Shown here: one piece after another, positions 7,334 through 15,375 of the stretch | Layout: each line of letters starts with the position of its first letter | Numbering within the stretch: the first letter of the stretch is position 1 | Source: SOKG01 sp964502665 | GTDB taxonomy: Bacteria; Chloroflexota; Dehalococcoidia; SZUA-161 | Reading direction: 5' to 3' | Length of the DNA stretch: 24,186 nt | Assembly (NCBI GenBank): GCA_964502665.1 | Contig: CAZCXP010000020.1 | Location: 1 to 24,186 of the forward strand | Translations under genes and position numbers: made by a program | Notes under the pieces: model-generated | The model's database searches: none | What the model saw: only the letters and a program-made list of their open reading frames with translations | Told to the model about the DNA's origin: nothing

Positions 7334-7380
7334 GATTGTATCATAAGCAATCCTTTGTGGCAAGATAAACAATGCTTATG
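7334..7380. promoter_or_regulatory. candidate LysR operator region between yedE and the LysR gene
   Basis: An 8-bp perfect inverted repeat CATAAGCA (7342-7349) / TGCTTATG (7373-7380) has 23 bases between its arms. Overlapping it is GATTG (7334-7338) N9 CAATC (7348-7352), a LysR-type ATTG/CAAT dyad with a T-N11-A core. The pair lies 20-65 bases before the LysR start codon, in the shared divergent region, as expected for an autoregulatory LysR site. Binding is inferred. Confidence 0.5.
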
Positions 7381-7400
7381 GACTCAAGGGGGAGAGGGCC

Positions 7401-8300
7401 GTGAACCTCGACTATTTGAAGACATATCTGGAGGTAATCAGACTGGGGAGCTTCTCAGAAGTGGCCAGGAAGCTATCAATCAGCCAGCCCGCCGTATCCT
7501 TCCAGATTCGTAAGCTGGAGCGCGACCTCGGGTTACGTTTGATCGACCGGGGGCAAAAGACAATCACCTTGACCGACGCCGGAAAGCACCTGCTCCGTTT
7601 CGCTCAAGTAGTTGAGCGCGAGCGAGCAAGTCTAGCGCGCGACCTCGAACAACTACGCGAGGAGGTAACAGGGCACATAATCATTGCCGCCAGCACTATC
7701 CCGGGCGAAGCCCTTCTTCCACCTATTCTGGGCGAATTCCAGGCATTGCACCCCGCCGTAGGGGCTCGGGTGGAAGTCTCCGATTCTATGACTGTAATCT
7801 CTGGAGTACAGGAGCGAGCCTATGACGTAGGATTCTGTGGCATTGCGCCCAAGGGCCAGGAGCTGGACTATTTCAAAATAGCGGAGGACGAGATCGTCCT
7901 CATTGTGTTTCCCGAACATCCTTTCGCCCAGAGGGAAGAAATCTCCTTCCTGGAGCTGGCGGGAGAGCCTCTCCTCTTTCGTGAGGAGACTTCAGGGACA
8001 CAACAGAGCCTCAAATCACTCTTAGCCAAAGCCAGACTTAGCATCGAGAAGTGGTCACCGAGTCTGGTTCTGGGCACAACTCAGGCCGTGGTCTCCGCAG
8101 TGGAGTCAAGAGTGGGAATCGCTTTTGTATCGAATCTAGCTATCAAGAAGAGCCTGGCCCTTGGTCTGGTCAAAGAGGTCGCCGTTGAGGGATTGAAGAT
8201 GAGACGAGACTTCTACTGCATATATCGCAAGGAAAGGGTCGTTTCCCGCCTGCTCGGCGAGTTCATCGCCTTCGTTCAGGCAAGGGCATTGCAAACCTAG
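7401..8300 (+). CDS. LysR-family transcriptional regulator, selenium-cluster type
   Basis: The 299-aa protein has an N-terminal winged HTH (about residues 1-60): LDYLKTYLEVIRLGSFSEVARKL, then SISQPAVSFQIRKLERDLG. A periplasmic-binding-like effector domain follows (residues ~90-295), of the CysB/CysL style. The start is GTG 7401 with GGGGGAGAGG upstream. It is divergent from yedE across about 300 bases, the usual arrangement for a LysR protein controlling its neighbour. LysR proteins next to yedE/selD form a recurrent selenium-associated group, so a selenium or sulfur metabolite is the likely effector. It converges with the SDR gene that follows (16-base gap). Confidence 0.92.
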   Translation: MNLDYLKTYLEVIRLGSFSEVARKLSISQPAVSFQIRKLERDLGLRLIDRGQKTITLTDAGKHLLRFAQVVERERASLARDLEQLREEVTGHIIIAASTIPGEALLPPILGEFQALHPAVGARVEVSDSMTVISGVQERAYDVGFCGIAPKGQELDYFKIAEDEIVLIVFPEHPFAQREEISFLELAGEPLLFREETSGTQQSLKSLLAKARLSIEKWSPSLVLGTTQAVVSAVESRVGIAFVSNLAIKKSLALGLVKEVAVEGLKMRRDFYCIYRKERVVSRLLGEFIAFVQARALQT

Positions 8301-8316
8301 CCTTGTCCCCCAGTCC

Positions 8317-9102
8317 TTATGGCAGCCCCATCAACTTCGCTGTGAATCGGTTGACTGGATTGGCAAGGGTCAATCCTCCGTCTACAACAATCACCTGTCC
8401 CGTTATGTAGCCCGCTCCCGGGGAAGCCAGAAAGGCCGCCAGCTCAGCGATATCCTCAGGTTCACCATACCTAAGCGCCGGTATTTCCTTATCAAAATCT
8501 GGCGAAGCTTCGATTAGCAGCCGACCCATCGGCGTTCTTATGATTCCAGGGGCGATCGCGTTGACCGTGATTCCCCGGTAGGCAACCTCAAGCGCCAACG
8601 ATGTGGTAAGAGGAATTATCGCTCCCTTGGCAGCAGCGTAGTGGGCGCTGAAGATTTGGGCTTGAACTGCATCGATTGATGAGATGTTGATTATTCTGTC
8701 ACCTTCCTTCATAGATTTAATGACAGCCCTCGTGAAGAAGAACGTACCATTGCAGTGGACCTCAAACATCCTTACCCATTCCTTTGTTGTCAGATCGGCA
8801 AGAAAATTGCCCTCGGCGATGCCCGCGCAGTTAAGCAGAATACCTACATTCCCCAACCGTTCCTCTGTCTCCTTGACCGCTTGACTCACCTGCTCCTCTT
8901 TGGTGACATCGCACTGAATCGCTAGAGCCTTGCCATTCGAAGCTTCGACTTCTTTAGCTACCGCCTTCGCCCCTTCCAGGTCCCTGTCGACAACAGATAC
9001 CATTGCTCCTTCTGCCGCAAATCGCAGAGCGACAGCCCGGCCAATGCCCGAAGCGGCCCCGGTTACCAGCGCAACTCTACCAGCTAATCTCCCCTGCACC
9101 AT
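8317..9102 (-). CDS. SDR-family oxidoreductase (classical, FabG-like)
   Basis: This 261-aa protein is a classical short-chain dehydrogenase. It has the cofactor motif VTGAASGIGRA at about residues 13-23, VVDRD after beta-2 (an Asp favouring NAD over NADP), NCAG in place of NNAG, the catalytic Ser in INISSIDA, YAAAK (Tyr-x3-Lys), and APGIIRTPMG with the C-terminal GQVIVVDGGLTL. Length and motifs match 3-oxoacyl-ACP reductase-like or hydroxyacyl/alcohol dehydrogenases; the substrate cannot be assigned. It lies 50 bases downstream of a second SDR gene on the same strand, so the two are probably co-transcribed. The start is ATG 9102, with GAAAGGATG just before it. Confidence 0.93.
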   Translation of the reverse strand: MVQGRLAGRVALVTGAASGIGRAVALRFAAEGAMVSVVDRDLEGAKAVAKEVEASNGKALAIQCDVTKEEQVSQAVKETEERLGNVGILLNCAGIAEGNFLADLTTKEWVRMFEVHCNGTFFFTRAVIKSMKEGDRIINISSIDAVQAQIFSAHYAAAKGAIIPLTTSLALEVAYRGITVNAIAPGIIRTPMGRLLIEASPDFDKEIPALRYGEPEDIAELAAFLASPGAGYITGQVIVVDGGLTLANPVNRFTAKLMGLP

Positions 9103-9152
9103 TTTCCATCCTTTCTCTGTAGATTTCCCTTCTCAAGCCATGCCCCATACGG

Positions 9153-9944
9153 CTATCCGAAGTAGGGACGCAGTCTGCGTAGTACAAACTTCCTGAACAG
9201 TCCGGGAAAGGCGTTACGAAATCCGATGTAAATCCTGTCGCTAAGGAGTACGAACGTCTCGAAACGCTCCTTCTCTATAGCCCCCCTGATTTTCTGGGCA
9301 ACTTCCGCCGGCGGCGTCTGACATTGGCCGCGATAATACTCCCCCAGCTTGTCAAAGACAGCGTCATCAAAGATTCCTGTGCGTGTCCCTCCAGGCAACA
9401 CCATGCCAACGTGGATTCCCTTGTCCTTTAGCTCATAGTACAGTGATTCCGAGAGAGCGTAGAGGGCAGCCTTACTTGCAGAATAGACACTATTTCCAGG
9501 CATAACCAACTTGCCAGCGACTGAAGCCATATTTATTATGGTGCCTCTGCCTTGCCTTTGCATGATTGGAACAACAGCTCTGATAAGATAAGCCGGTCCG
9601 TAGAAGTTAACCGACATCTGCCCCTCAAATTCGCCCTCAGACATCTCCTCAAAGGGTTTCACTCTCATTATGCCAGCGTTGTTCACCAGAATATCGATAC
9701 CCCCGTGGCGTTCATGTATGGCCTGCACCGCTCGCTTAACCTGTGCCTCATCGCTTACATCGCAGACCTCCGCCGTCGAATCTGAGGTATACCTGCGAAC
9801 TTCCTCCACAGCTTCTGCTAACCTGTCCTCCTTAATATCTGCCAATACAACAGTGCAACCATGCCTCGCCAGTTCGATGGCGGTCGCCCTGCCGATACCA
9901 CTTGCTGCCCCGGTAACGACAGCTACCCTACCTTTTACATCCAT
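9153..9944 (-). CDS. SDR-family oxidoreductase
   Basis: The 263-aa short-chain dehydrogenase has VVTGAASGIGRATA at the N terminus, an Asp in VLADIKED that suggests NAD(H), NNAGIM, INMASVAG with the catalytic Ser, and YSASK as the Tyr-x3-Lys motif. The C-terminal ~60 residues, with TPPAEVAQKIRGAIEKE and a basic, hydrophobic tail (FRNAFPGLFRKFVLRRLRP), resemble the DltE/retinol-dehydrogenase-like SDRs, which often associate with membranes. The start is ATG 9944, with AAGGGGG about 13 bases upstream. It leads the two-SDR unit and follows a 19-codon ORF. The substrate is unknown. Confidence 0.92.
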   Translation of the reverse strand: MDVKGRVAVVTGAASGIGRATAIELARHGCTVVLADIKEDRLAEAVEEVRRYTSDSTAEVCDVSDEAQVKRAVQAIHERHGGIDILVNNAGIMRVKPFEEMSEGEFEGQMSVNFYGPAYLIRAVVPIMQRQGRGTIINMASVAGKLVMPGNSVYSASKAALYALSESLYYELKDKGIHVGMVLPGGTRTGIFDDAVFDKLGEYYRGQCQTPPAEVAQKIRGAIEKERFETFVLLSDRIYIGFRNAFPGLFRKFVLRRLRPYFG

Positions 9945-9956
9945 TTGCGAACCCCC

Positions 9957-10016
9957 TTAAGCTTTTCTCTTTGCGGCGCCCGCGAAAAAGTAAGCCAGAT
10001 AAGCATACCACTCCAT
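9957..10016 (-). CDS. 19-aa membrane-like peptide ORF with strong RBS (possible remnant)
   Basis: A complete 20-codon ORF starts at ATG 10016 with a near-perfect ribosome binding site (AGGAGG six bases upstream) and ends TAA, 12 bases before the SDR ATG. It encodes MEWYAYLAYFFAGAAKRKA: a hydrophobic aromatic helix followed by a basic tail. The first 14 residues recall the start of small membrane proteins that read (Y)LAYFFGGAFLANxxPHF. This may be the truncated stump of such a gene, or a leader peptide for the SDR operon. Translation is likely; function is unknown. Confidence 0.5.
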   Translation of the reverse strand: MEWYAYLAYFFAGAAKRKA

Positions 10017-10313
10017 TGGGTTCCTCCTGCCTTACTCCAGTGTAGTCAGATAGAGAGCGCTTGAGATATTTGCCCGCATTCTACTACCAAGTATCAGAAC
10101 GGTCAATGACAAGATGGGTAACCAAGGCCCTACATGCAAAAGGCTCTCACCGACCGGGCACAAAGTGAACGCAATTGACACATAGACCTTTCTTTGATAA
10201 CCTGAACCTGACGGCTGATTAGCATAGCATGGTTTCGCCGCTACCTCGCCGGGGCAACCCGAGCGCAGCTATCGCGCGTCAACTGAGGCCAGATTGGTAC
10301 AAGAAGTGTCGCT
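10017..10313. other. divergent intergenic region, no gene seen
   Basis: Between the 19-codon ORF (-) and the LysE-type gene (+) I see no tRNA, known riboswitch or credible ORF. It should hold promoters for both directions, but I cannot pick a good -35/-10 pair with confidence. Confidence 0.4.
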
Positions 10314-10949
10314 GTGACCGATGCCACAAGCCTGCCACTGTTTCTGCTCTCTGTCATCGCTATATCCCTTACAGGGGTCATGATGCCGGGCCCCGTCACC
10401 GCTGTTACAGTTACCAAGGGAGCCCAGCGCAAAGAGGCCGGCGCCCTTGTCGCCATAGGTCATGGCTTGATCGAGATTCCCCTGATTCTGCTAATCTACT
10501 TCGGTCTCGCCAGCTTCTTGACGCTTACCGAGGTGAAGGTTTCCGTGGGCTTGGCAGGGGGGTTGGTGCTCATCTGGATGGCGCTGAGTATGCTCAGAAA
10601 CAGGCCATCGGTCTTCAGCGAGCAGAAGGAACTGGCCCACAGTTCCGTAGTCGCAGGATTGACAACGACTGCGGCCAATCCCTATTTCTTCATATGGTGG
10701 GCTACTGTTGGCGCTGCGCTGCTGGTAAGCGCGCGTGATTTCGGCGGCGCTGGCGTAGCTGCCATGAGCGTGACGCACTGGCTCTGTGATTTCGCCTGGC
10801 TTTTCCTCGTCTCATGGGCGGTTTTCAAGTCAAAGCGCTTGTGGACACAAAGGGTTAATACCGTCGTGTTCGGGATATGCTCAGCTATCTTGGCCGGATT
10901 TGGAGCCTGGTTCATTTTCTCCAGCATTGACCTCGCCATTTCCACCTGA
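10314..10949 (+). CDS. LysE-family transporter (amino-acid/metabolite exporter)
   Basis: This 211-aa membrane protein has the LysE/RhtB layout: six hydrophobic segments and the N-terminal signature GVMMPGPVTAVTVTKGAQRKEAGALVAIGHG (conserved PGP and GxxxGHG). It also has TTAANPYFFIWWATVG, typical of the middle helix. The family exports amino acids and related small molecules by cation antiport. The start is taken as GTG 10314, with a poor AAGAAG site upstream; no in-frame ATG precedes it. It stands alone, followed by a palindromic repeat. The substrate is not predictable. Confidence 0.9.
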   Translation: MTDATSLPLFLLSVIAISLTGVMMPGPVTAVTVTKGAQRKEAGALVAIGHGLIEIPLILLIYFGLASFLTLTEVKVSVGLAGGLVLIWMALSMLRNRPSVFSEQKELAHSSVVAGLTTTAANPYFFIWWATVGAALLVSARDFGGAGVAAMSVTHWLCDFAWLFLVSWAVFKSKRLWTQRVNTVVFGICSAILAGFGAWFIFSSIDLAIST

Positions 10950-10968
10950 CCGCGGCAGAGAAGTAGAC

Positions 10969-11059
10969 GTAGGGTGGGTGCAGCATAGCGAAACCCACCA
11001 CTATCTTATTTCCCGCATGCATTCAGGTGGTGGGTTGCGTTTCACTCCACCCACCCTAC
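10969..11059. repeat. GTAGGGTGGGTG-type palindromic repeat
   Basis: Imperfect inverted arms of about 33 bases, at 10969-11001 and 11026-11059, begin and end with GTAGGGTGGGTG and its complement and contain AACCCACCAC inner arms, with a 24-base loop. The same kind of repeat is widespread in environmental bacterial genomes as a non-coding, REP-like element. It lies 20 bases after the LysE-type gene. Confidence 0.85.
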
Positions 11060-11147
11060 ATTGCCTGAATCCGTGGGGAGAGAGGTATTTGATTGCCTGG
11101 TACAGGGCAGCACGCGGGGGTATTGTAGCGCATAAAGGAAGTCAAGA

Positions 11148-11177
11148 AAGACACCGGAGGCAACAAAGGGTTATAAT
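11148..11177 (+). promoter_or_regulatory. sigma-70-like promoter upstream of rhomboid gene
   Basis: AAGACA (11148-11153), an 18-base spacer and a perfect TATAAT (11172-11177). It predicts a start near 11184 and a ~125-base leader before the rhomboid ATG. A similar AAGACA/TATAAT pair occurs at 18614-18642. The leader contains AGACAGG...CCTGTCT inverted arms (about 11252-11290) that match no riboswitch I know. Confidence 0.55.
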
Positions 11178-11307
11178 AGCAACTGTCGGGGAGTAGGACT
11201 CTGGACTTGCAGGTGTCCATTATTTCTCGGGCCAAAATGCCTACACCTTTGAGACAGGCGACAATCCAGCACTAGCTGCAGTCCCTGTCTTAAGGATTGA
11301 GTGTTGC

Positions 11308-12075
11308 ATGTTTCCGATTTCCGATAGCGACCTCAAAACTCGCAGCCGTCCCTTCGTCAACGTGACCCTAATTGCTCTATGCGCCGCAGTCTTCATCTAC
11401 GAGCTGGTGATCGGGGAATCCCAACGACTCATCTTCTTCTACCAGTTCGGCCTCATACCTAAGGAATTGACCCACGGCATTGACTATGGGTGGTTAGCGA
11501 CGCCCACAGGCGAGTTAGTTGATATCACCACCCCTATTACTAACTGGGCAACCATGTTCACCTCAATGTTCATCCATGGAGACTGGATGCACTTCGCGGT
11601 TAACATGCTTTTCCTCTGGGTATTCGGTGATAACGTAGAAGACAGGTTCGGACACTTTAGATATCTGCTCTTCTACCTTGCAGCCGGCCTGGCGGCGGTC
11701 TGGCTCCAGATTGCAATAGACACCACGTCCACGGTTCCAACCATCGGCGCCAGCGGCGCCATCGCCGGGGTTTTGGGAGCCTACCTGCTTCTTTTCCCTT
11801 ACAGCCGCATTAACACAGCCGTTGTCTTCCTCTTCATCACCATCATTCGAATCCCGGCCTTCTTACTTCTCGGCTTCTGGTTCTTGCTCCAGTTCTTCAG
11901 CGGCCTTGGCTCATTGGGCCCTTCGTCGCAGACAGGGGGGGTGGCATATTGGGCCCACATAGGCGGGTTTCTCCTGGGTATCGCTGTGGTCATCATCTAC
12001 AAGCTCGCCACCCGCAGGAGTAGTGGGCCCAGAGGGCCTCAGGGAAAGCCAGGCTGGAGGATATATGGAGGCTGA
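11308..12075 (+). CDS. rhomboid-family intramembrane serine protease
   Basis: This 255-aa protein has six to seven hydrophobic segments and both catalytic parts of a rhomboid: the GASGA motif with nucleophile Ser149, and a C-terminal AHIGGFLLG with His217. Between the first helix and the L1 loop it has FTSMFIHGDWMHFAVNMLFLWVFGDNVED, the typical HxxxxHxxxNxxxL motif of active rhomboids. It cleaves membrane-spanning proteins within the bilayer; the target is unknown. The tail is basic and Gly-rich. ATG 11308 follows a ~125-base leader from a likely promoter. The HDAC-family gene begins 75 bases later on the same strand. Confidence 0.93.
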   Translation: MFPISDSDLKTRSRPFVNVTLIALCAAVFIYELVIGESQRLIFFYQFGLIPKELTHGIDYGWLATPTGELVDITTPITNWATMFTSMFIHGDWMHFAVNMLFLWVFGDNVEDRFGHFRYLLFYLAAGLAAVWLQIAIDTTSTVPTIGASGAIAGVLGAYLLLFPYSRINTAVVFLFITIIRIPAFLLLGFWFLLQFFSGLGSLGPSSQTGGVAYWAHIGGFLLGIAVVIIYKLATRRSSGPRGPQGKPGWRIYGG

Positions 12076-12150
12076 AACGCTAAAACGCTGGCGGGCGGGC
12101 GGCTTTAGCTGCCGTTGCTCCTTCTATATCTGGACTGAAGGGAGTGCACA

Positions 12151-13257
12151 ATGGCCATCGCGATCTTATACCGGGAGGAATTGAAGGAATATGACTTCGG
12201 GCCAGGTCACCCCTTTCGAGGAGACCGCTACCCCTTATTCCACCAGTTCTTGCGGGAGCATCTACCCGAGGATGATAATTACCGCGTTATCGAAGCAGAC
12301 TGGGCAAGCGACCAGGATTTGCTCCTGATTTGCCATGAGGACTACATTACCTTCACCAAGGAGTACTACAAAGCTGCAAACCTCGGTTTGAGCTATCCCG
12401 GCCCATTTCATCGATTTCATAGCGGAGATAACGCAATTGTAGGCAAACCGGGAAAGCTAGAAGAGGCAGCCAGACTTGTTGTCGGCCAGGCCAAGACAGC
12501 TTGCGATCTGGTCCAAGAGGGCAAATTCGCTAAGGCCGTCTCCATTGGCGGTGGATTACACCATGCCAAACCCTCCTATGGAGAAGGATTTTGCCTCTAT
12601 AACGACGTCGCCTTCTCTGCCAGATACTTGGTGCAGAAGTACAAGCTGCAGAGGATACTGATTCTGGACACCGATGCCCATGCCGGCAATGGAACCTCCG
12701 AGTATTTCTATGATGATGCCCGCGTTTTGCTTATTGACATCCACCAAGACCCGAGTTTTCTCTATCCCGGGACTGGCTTCGCTCACCAGACCGGCTCCGG
12801 CGATGGAAAAGGCTTCAATATCAATGTTCCGATGCCTATTTACGCTGGTTATGATTCCTACAAATCGGTTTTCGAGGAGCTGGTTCAGCCGATAGCTGCC
12901 GAATTCCAACCCCAGATCATCATAAGAAACGGTGGCTCGGACCCTCATTTCGGCGACGGGCTGACCAATTTAGGGTTGCCAGTGGAAGGCTTCAGAATGA
13001 TCGGGGAAAAGGTCAGAGAACTGGCACAGCTCTGCCAGGGCAAAGTTATCGATCTGATCGCATCCGGTTACAATAGAGATGTTCTGCCTTACGCATGGCT
13101 AGCCTTGATTTCCGGCCTGGCGGGCTTCAAAACCGGGATAGAAGAGCCTGAGGAGGTCCCCCAGAGGTTCAGACAAGACCCCTCATTCATAGAGACTAAA
13201 ATGGTCATCGAGGAGGTCAAAAGGAACCTCAGAGACTACTGGAGCTGTCTGAGATAG
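12151..13257 (+). CDS. histone-deacetylase/AcuC-family deacetylase
   Basis: The 368-aa protein belongs to the arginase/deacetylase superfamily (AcuC, HDAC-like, acetylpolyamine amidohydrolases). Key residues are visible. GGGLHHA near residues 133-139 holds the His-His dyad. DTDAHAGNGT holds the zinc ligands Asp175 and His177. NGGSDPHFGDGL near 261-272 holds the third zinc Asp. SGYN at about 305-307 has the transition-state Tyr. It hydrolyses N-acetyl or acyl amides on proteins or small molecules; the substrate is unknown. ATG 12151 has GAAGGGAG six bases upstream. Its likely co-transcription with the rhomboid gene is a matter of spacing only. Confidence 0.93.
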   Translation: MAIAILYREELKEYDFGPGHPFRGDRYPLFHQFLREHLPEDDNYRVIEADWASDQDLLLICHEDYITFTKEYYKAANLGLSYPGPFHRFHSGDNAIVGKPGKLEEAARLVVGQAKTACDLVQEGKFAKAVSIGGGLHHAKPSYGEGFCLYNDVAFSARYLVQKYKLQRILILDTDAHAGNGTSEYFYDDARVLLIDIHQDPSFLYPGTGFAHQTGSGDGKGFNINVPMPIYAGYDSYKSVFEELVQPIAAEFQPQIIIRNGGSDPHFGDGLTNLGLPVEGFRMIGEKVRELAQLCQGKVIDLIASGYNRDVLPYAWLALISGLAGFKTGIEEPEEVPQRFRQDPSFIETKMVIEEVKRNLRDYWSCLR

Positions 13258-13382
13258 AAGACTGCGCAAAAAGTGGCGTAGGATTCCCGTTGCTGGCGTT
13301 CCGGGCCTCCTGGTGAGCCCTCGGCGTGAGTTCAGTCGAATGCTCAGCAGAATGGGGTGTCCCTACAAGCATTAGTCCCTTT

Positions 13383-13510
13383 GTCATTGCGAGGAGCGCC
13401 ACAGAACCGCTAATTGGTTTGTCATTGCGACGAGCTTCAGCGACGAAGCAATCTCAGAGGCCGGGTAAGGCAGCGGAGTATCAGATTGCTTCGCTCCGCT
13501 CGCAATGACA
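13383..13510. repeat. GTCATTGCGA-type inverted repeat element
   Basis: GTCATTGCGAGGAGC begins at 13383 and a second copy GTCATTGCGACGAGC at 13421, followed by GACGAAGCAATCT. The opposing arm AGATTGCTTCGC...GCTCGCAATGAC runs 13483-13509. This palindromic element, found dispersed in many unrelated bacteria, is non-coding. The extra left arm suggests a partial duplication. Short ORFs across it are artefacts. The rest of 13258-13608 holds nothing I recognise. Confidence 0.85.
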
Positions 13511-13608
13511 CTGGGCTTTGTCAGGTTCTCGGGGGCTCATTAAGAGTCTTCAGGCAATCTCTACGAAATCTCAAAGAGGGAATCGGCCGCTCCCCGTCCC
13601 CAGTCCCA

Positions 13609-13821
13609 TCACCACCACCGTCCCCTCTCCTGATAGGTCTCAATAAACCTCTCGATGGAACGATCAAACGTCCTCTCCACATCGTTAGGGAAAAGGCACG
13701 CCGGCAGTTCACCCAACCGCCAATGATATGTAAGGCACTCACAGCAAACGCCCTTCCTGCTGCATGGTTCATAGGTACAATTGCAGCTTGCTTTGTTCTT
13801 CTCAATGCTGCACTCCCTCAT
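13609..13821 (-). CDS. small Cys-rich protein (DUF6485-type)
   Basis: This 70-aa protein starts MRECSIEKNKASCNCTYEP and has a compact set of seven or more cysteines: CSIEKN...CNCTYEPC, KGVCCECL and LPACLF. Its tail is helical and charged (DVERTFDRSIERFIETYQ). The pattern matches the DUF6485 family, as best I can recall; it probably binds zinc or an Fe-S cluster, and no function is known. ATG 13821 is chosen; AGGAGG lies 13 bases upstream, so an in-frame CTG six bases before the ATG may be used instead. It is divergent from the Cys-rich membrane protein gene at 13994. Confidence 0.75.
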   Translation of the reverse strand: MRECSIEKNKASCNCTYEPCSRKGVCCECLTYHWRLGELPACLFPNDVERTFDRSIERFIETYQERGRWW

Positions 13822-13993
13822 ATTCAGTTCAATACCTCCTCGCGCTCGACTGAACTCGGTTTGCTCCTGATTATTGTAACTACGGGTTTGCTGATTCGCA
13901 ATACCCCACCCCCATCCCCACAAGCCCTATGAGAGCAAGGTTGAAGAAGGGAGGAGGATGCTGTAGAATCCATTTCTTGGCGGACACCATCGG

Positions 13994-14548
13994 ATGAAGG
14001 TCGGCAACACACCACGTAAGGGGGGAGAAGCAGGTAACTTGGACTGCAATAGAGCCGTATATCACTGGTCAAGGCGGGATCGGCTTCTGTATTTTGCGAC
14101 GTTGGTCTTCTTCTTGGTCGCTTTCTTTGGAGCTGCTTACCTGCTGGCAAGGGAATCAATCTACCTCATGGTCATATTCCTCTTGCTGTATATTGCGGCC
14201 AGCGTCTTTCAGGCAGGTTGTTGCATTGGATGTCCCTATCGGGGCAGGTTCTGTCCGGCCGTATTCGGCATGTATCTCGGGAATTTTCTCTCAGCTACGG
14301 TCTACAAGAGCCGAACTTCCGACCCTGGGTTCTTCAGAATCAACGCGAATCTGGCCGAATTCTTCCTGGCAGCTACTCTTGTGTTTCCAATCTACTGGCT
14401 TGTAATATCGAATTGGGTCTACCTTGCCGTCTTCTTGCTTCTGGTAGCGTTACACGTTGTCGCATTCTTCCCGGCCATGTGCCCTAAGTGCAGCTACAAT
14501 GATACTTGCCCTGGAGGACAAACGACACTCAAGCTACTCAGAAGATGA
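13994..14548 (+). CDS. hypothetical four-helix membrane protein with two Cys motifs
   Basis: The 184-aa protein has four predicted membrane segments (about residues 30-52, 56-76, 118-137 and 139-157). Two Cys-rich stretches each lie just after a helix: GCCIGCPYRGRFCPAVFG and MCPKCSYNDTCPGG. The spacing (CxxC...C twice) suggests a membrane-bound metal or Fe-S site, or disulfide chemistry. I do not recognise the family. The start is uncertain: ATG 13994 has a weak site, while TTG 14039 follows AAGGGGGGAGAAGCAGGT. Seventy-seven bases separate it from the ABC exporter genes, with which it may be co-transcribed. Confidence 0.75.
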   Translation: MKVGNTPRKGGEAGNLDCNRAVYHWSRRDRLLYFATLVFFLVAFFGAAYLLARESIYLMVIFLLLYIAASVFQAGCCIGCPYRGRFCPAVFGMYLGNFLSATVYKSRTSDPGFFRINANLAEFFLAATLVFPIYWLVISNWVYLAVFLLLVALHVVAFFPAMCPKCSYNDTCPGGQTTLKLLRR

Positions 14549-14625
14549 GGCCTCAACCCGAAGTAACGGATTCTATACAGCGGTCCCACCGCCGGACGGA
14601 GCGAGCTACATTACAAGAGGTGAGC

Positions 14626-15375
14626 ATGACAAATAGTCAGAACCAGCCAGCAGTCGAAACCCGTCAATTGGTCAAGAGGTTTGGCGATTTCACCGCGGTC
14701 GATCATCTAAATCTCAAAATCGAGTATGGTGAGACCTACGGTCTCCTCGGTCCCAACGGCTCTGGCAAAACCACGACCATCAAGATACTCTGCGGCCTGC
14801 TTAAAACCACCGGTGGAGAGGCGCTTGTTCTGGGCAAGCCGGTTGGCGATCTCTCCATCTTTCCAAGAATAGGATACATGCCACAGGAGACGGCGCTGTA
14901 TCTGGATTTGACCGTGCACGATAACATCAGGCTCTTTGGCGAGATCTATGGCATGAGCAAGGCAGACATCGAGCGAGAGGAAGCCAATCTCCTGCGATTC
15001 ATTGACCTGGAGAAATGGCGAAACTCCACCATCGCCAATTTGAGCGGCGGCATGAGGCATCGGGTATCCCTTGCCTGTAGCATGCTGCACAATCCAGAGC
15101 TGCTGTTTCTGGACGAACCAACAGTCGGCGTCGACCCGGAGCTGCGGGCTTCCTTCTGGGACTACTTCGAGGCCCTGCGATCAAGGGGCGTGACCGTAGT
15201 CATCACCACCCACTACATGGACGAAGCCTACCACTGCAGCAAGATTGGACTTCTAAGGGAGGGCCAGCTCATCGCTGAGGGAACCCCCAGTGAGATCACC
15301 GAATCGGCGGGGGTTCAGTCGCTTGAAGATGCGTTCCTAACATTGGCCCGGAGAGGGGGCGGTGATGAAGTTTAG
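14626..15375 (+). CDS. ABC transporter ATP-binding protein (ABC-2 exporter)
   Basis: This 249-aa ATPase has all ABC motifs: Walker A GPNGSGKTTTIK, Q-loop PQETALY, signature LSGGMRHR, Walker B LLFLDEPTVGVDP, and H-loop ITTHYMDEA. It resembles DrrA/NodI/CcmA-type subunits of ABC-2 exporters for drugs, polysaccharides or lipids. ATG 14626 is chosen over a longer frame from 14506 because AGAGGTGAGC sits directly before it and the N terminus then aligns with the family. The stop (15373-15375) lies inside the permease gene, so the two are coupled and form one transporter. Confidence 0.94.
   Translation: MTNSQNQPAVETRQLVKRFGDFTAVDHLNLKIEYGETYGLLGPNGSGKTTTIKILCGLLKTTGGEALVLGKPVGDLSIFPRIGYMPQETALYLDLTVHDNIRLFGEIYGMSKADIEREEANLLRFIDLEKWRNSTIANLSGGMRHRVSLACSMLHNPELLFLDEPTVGVDPELRASFWDYFEALRSRGVTVVITTHYMDEAYHCSKIGLLREGQLIAEGTPSEITESAGVQSLEDAFLTLARRGGGDEV

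Noticed and set aside
10017..10313. Search for a tRNA-Sec or other RNA gene in this and other intergenic regions
   Set aside because: No cloverleaf with a T-loop GTTCRANNC-type motif and long acceptor stem was found by eye; a covariance-model search would be decisive.
13414..13932. 172-aa frame on the plus strand
   Set aside because: It begins inside the GTCATTGCGA repeat and lies antisense to the DUF6485-type gene; the product is low-complexity and unlike any protein family.
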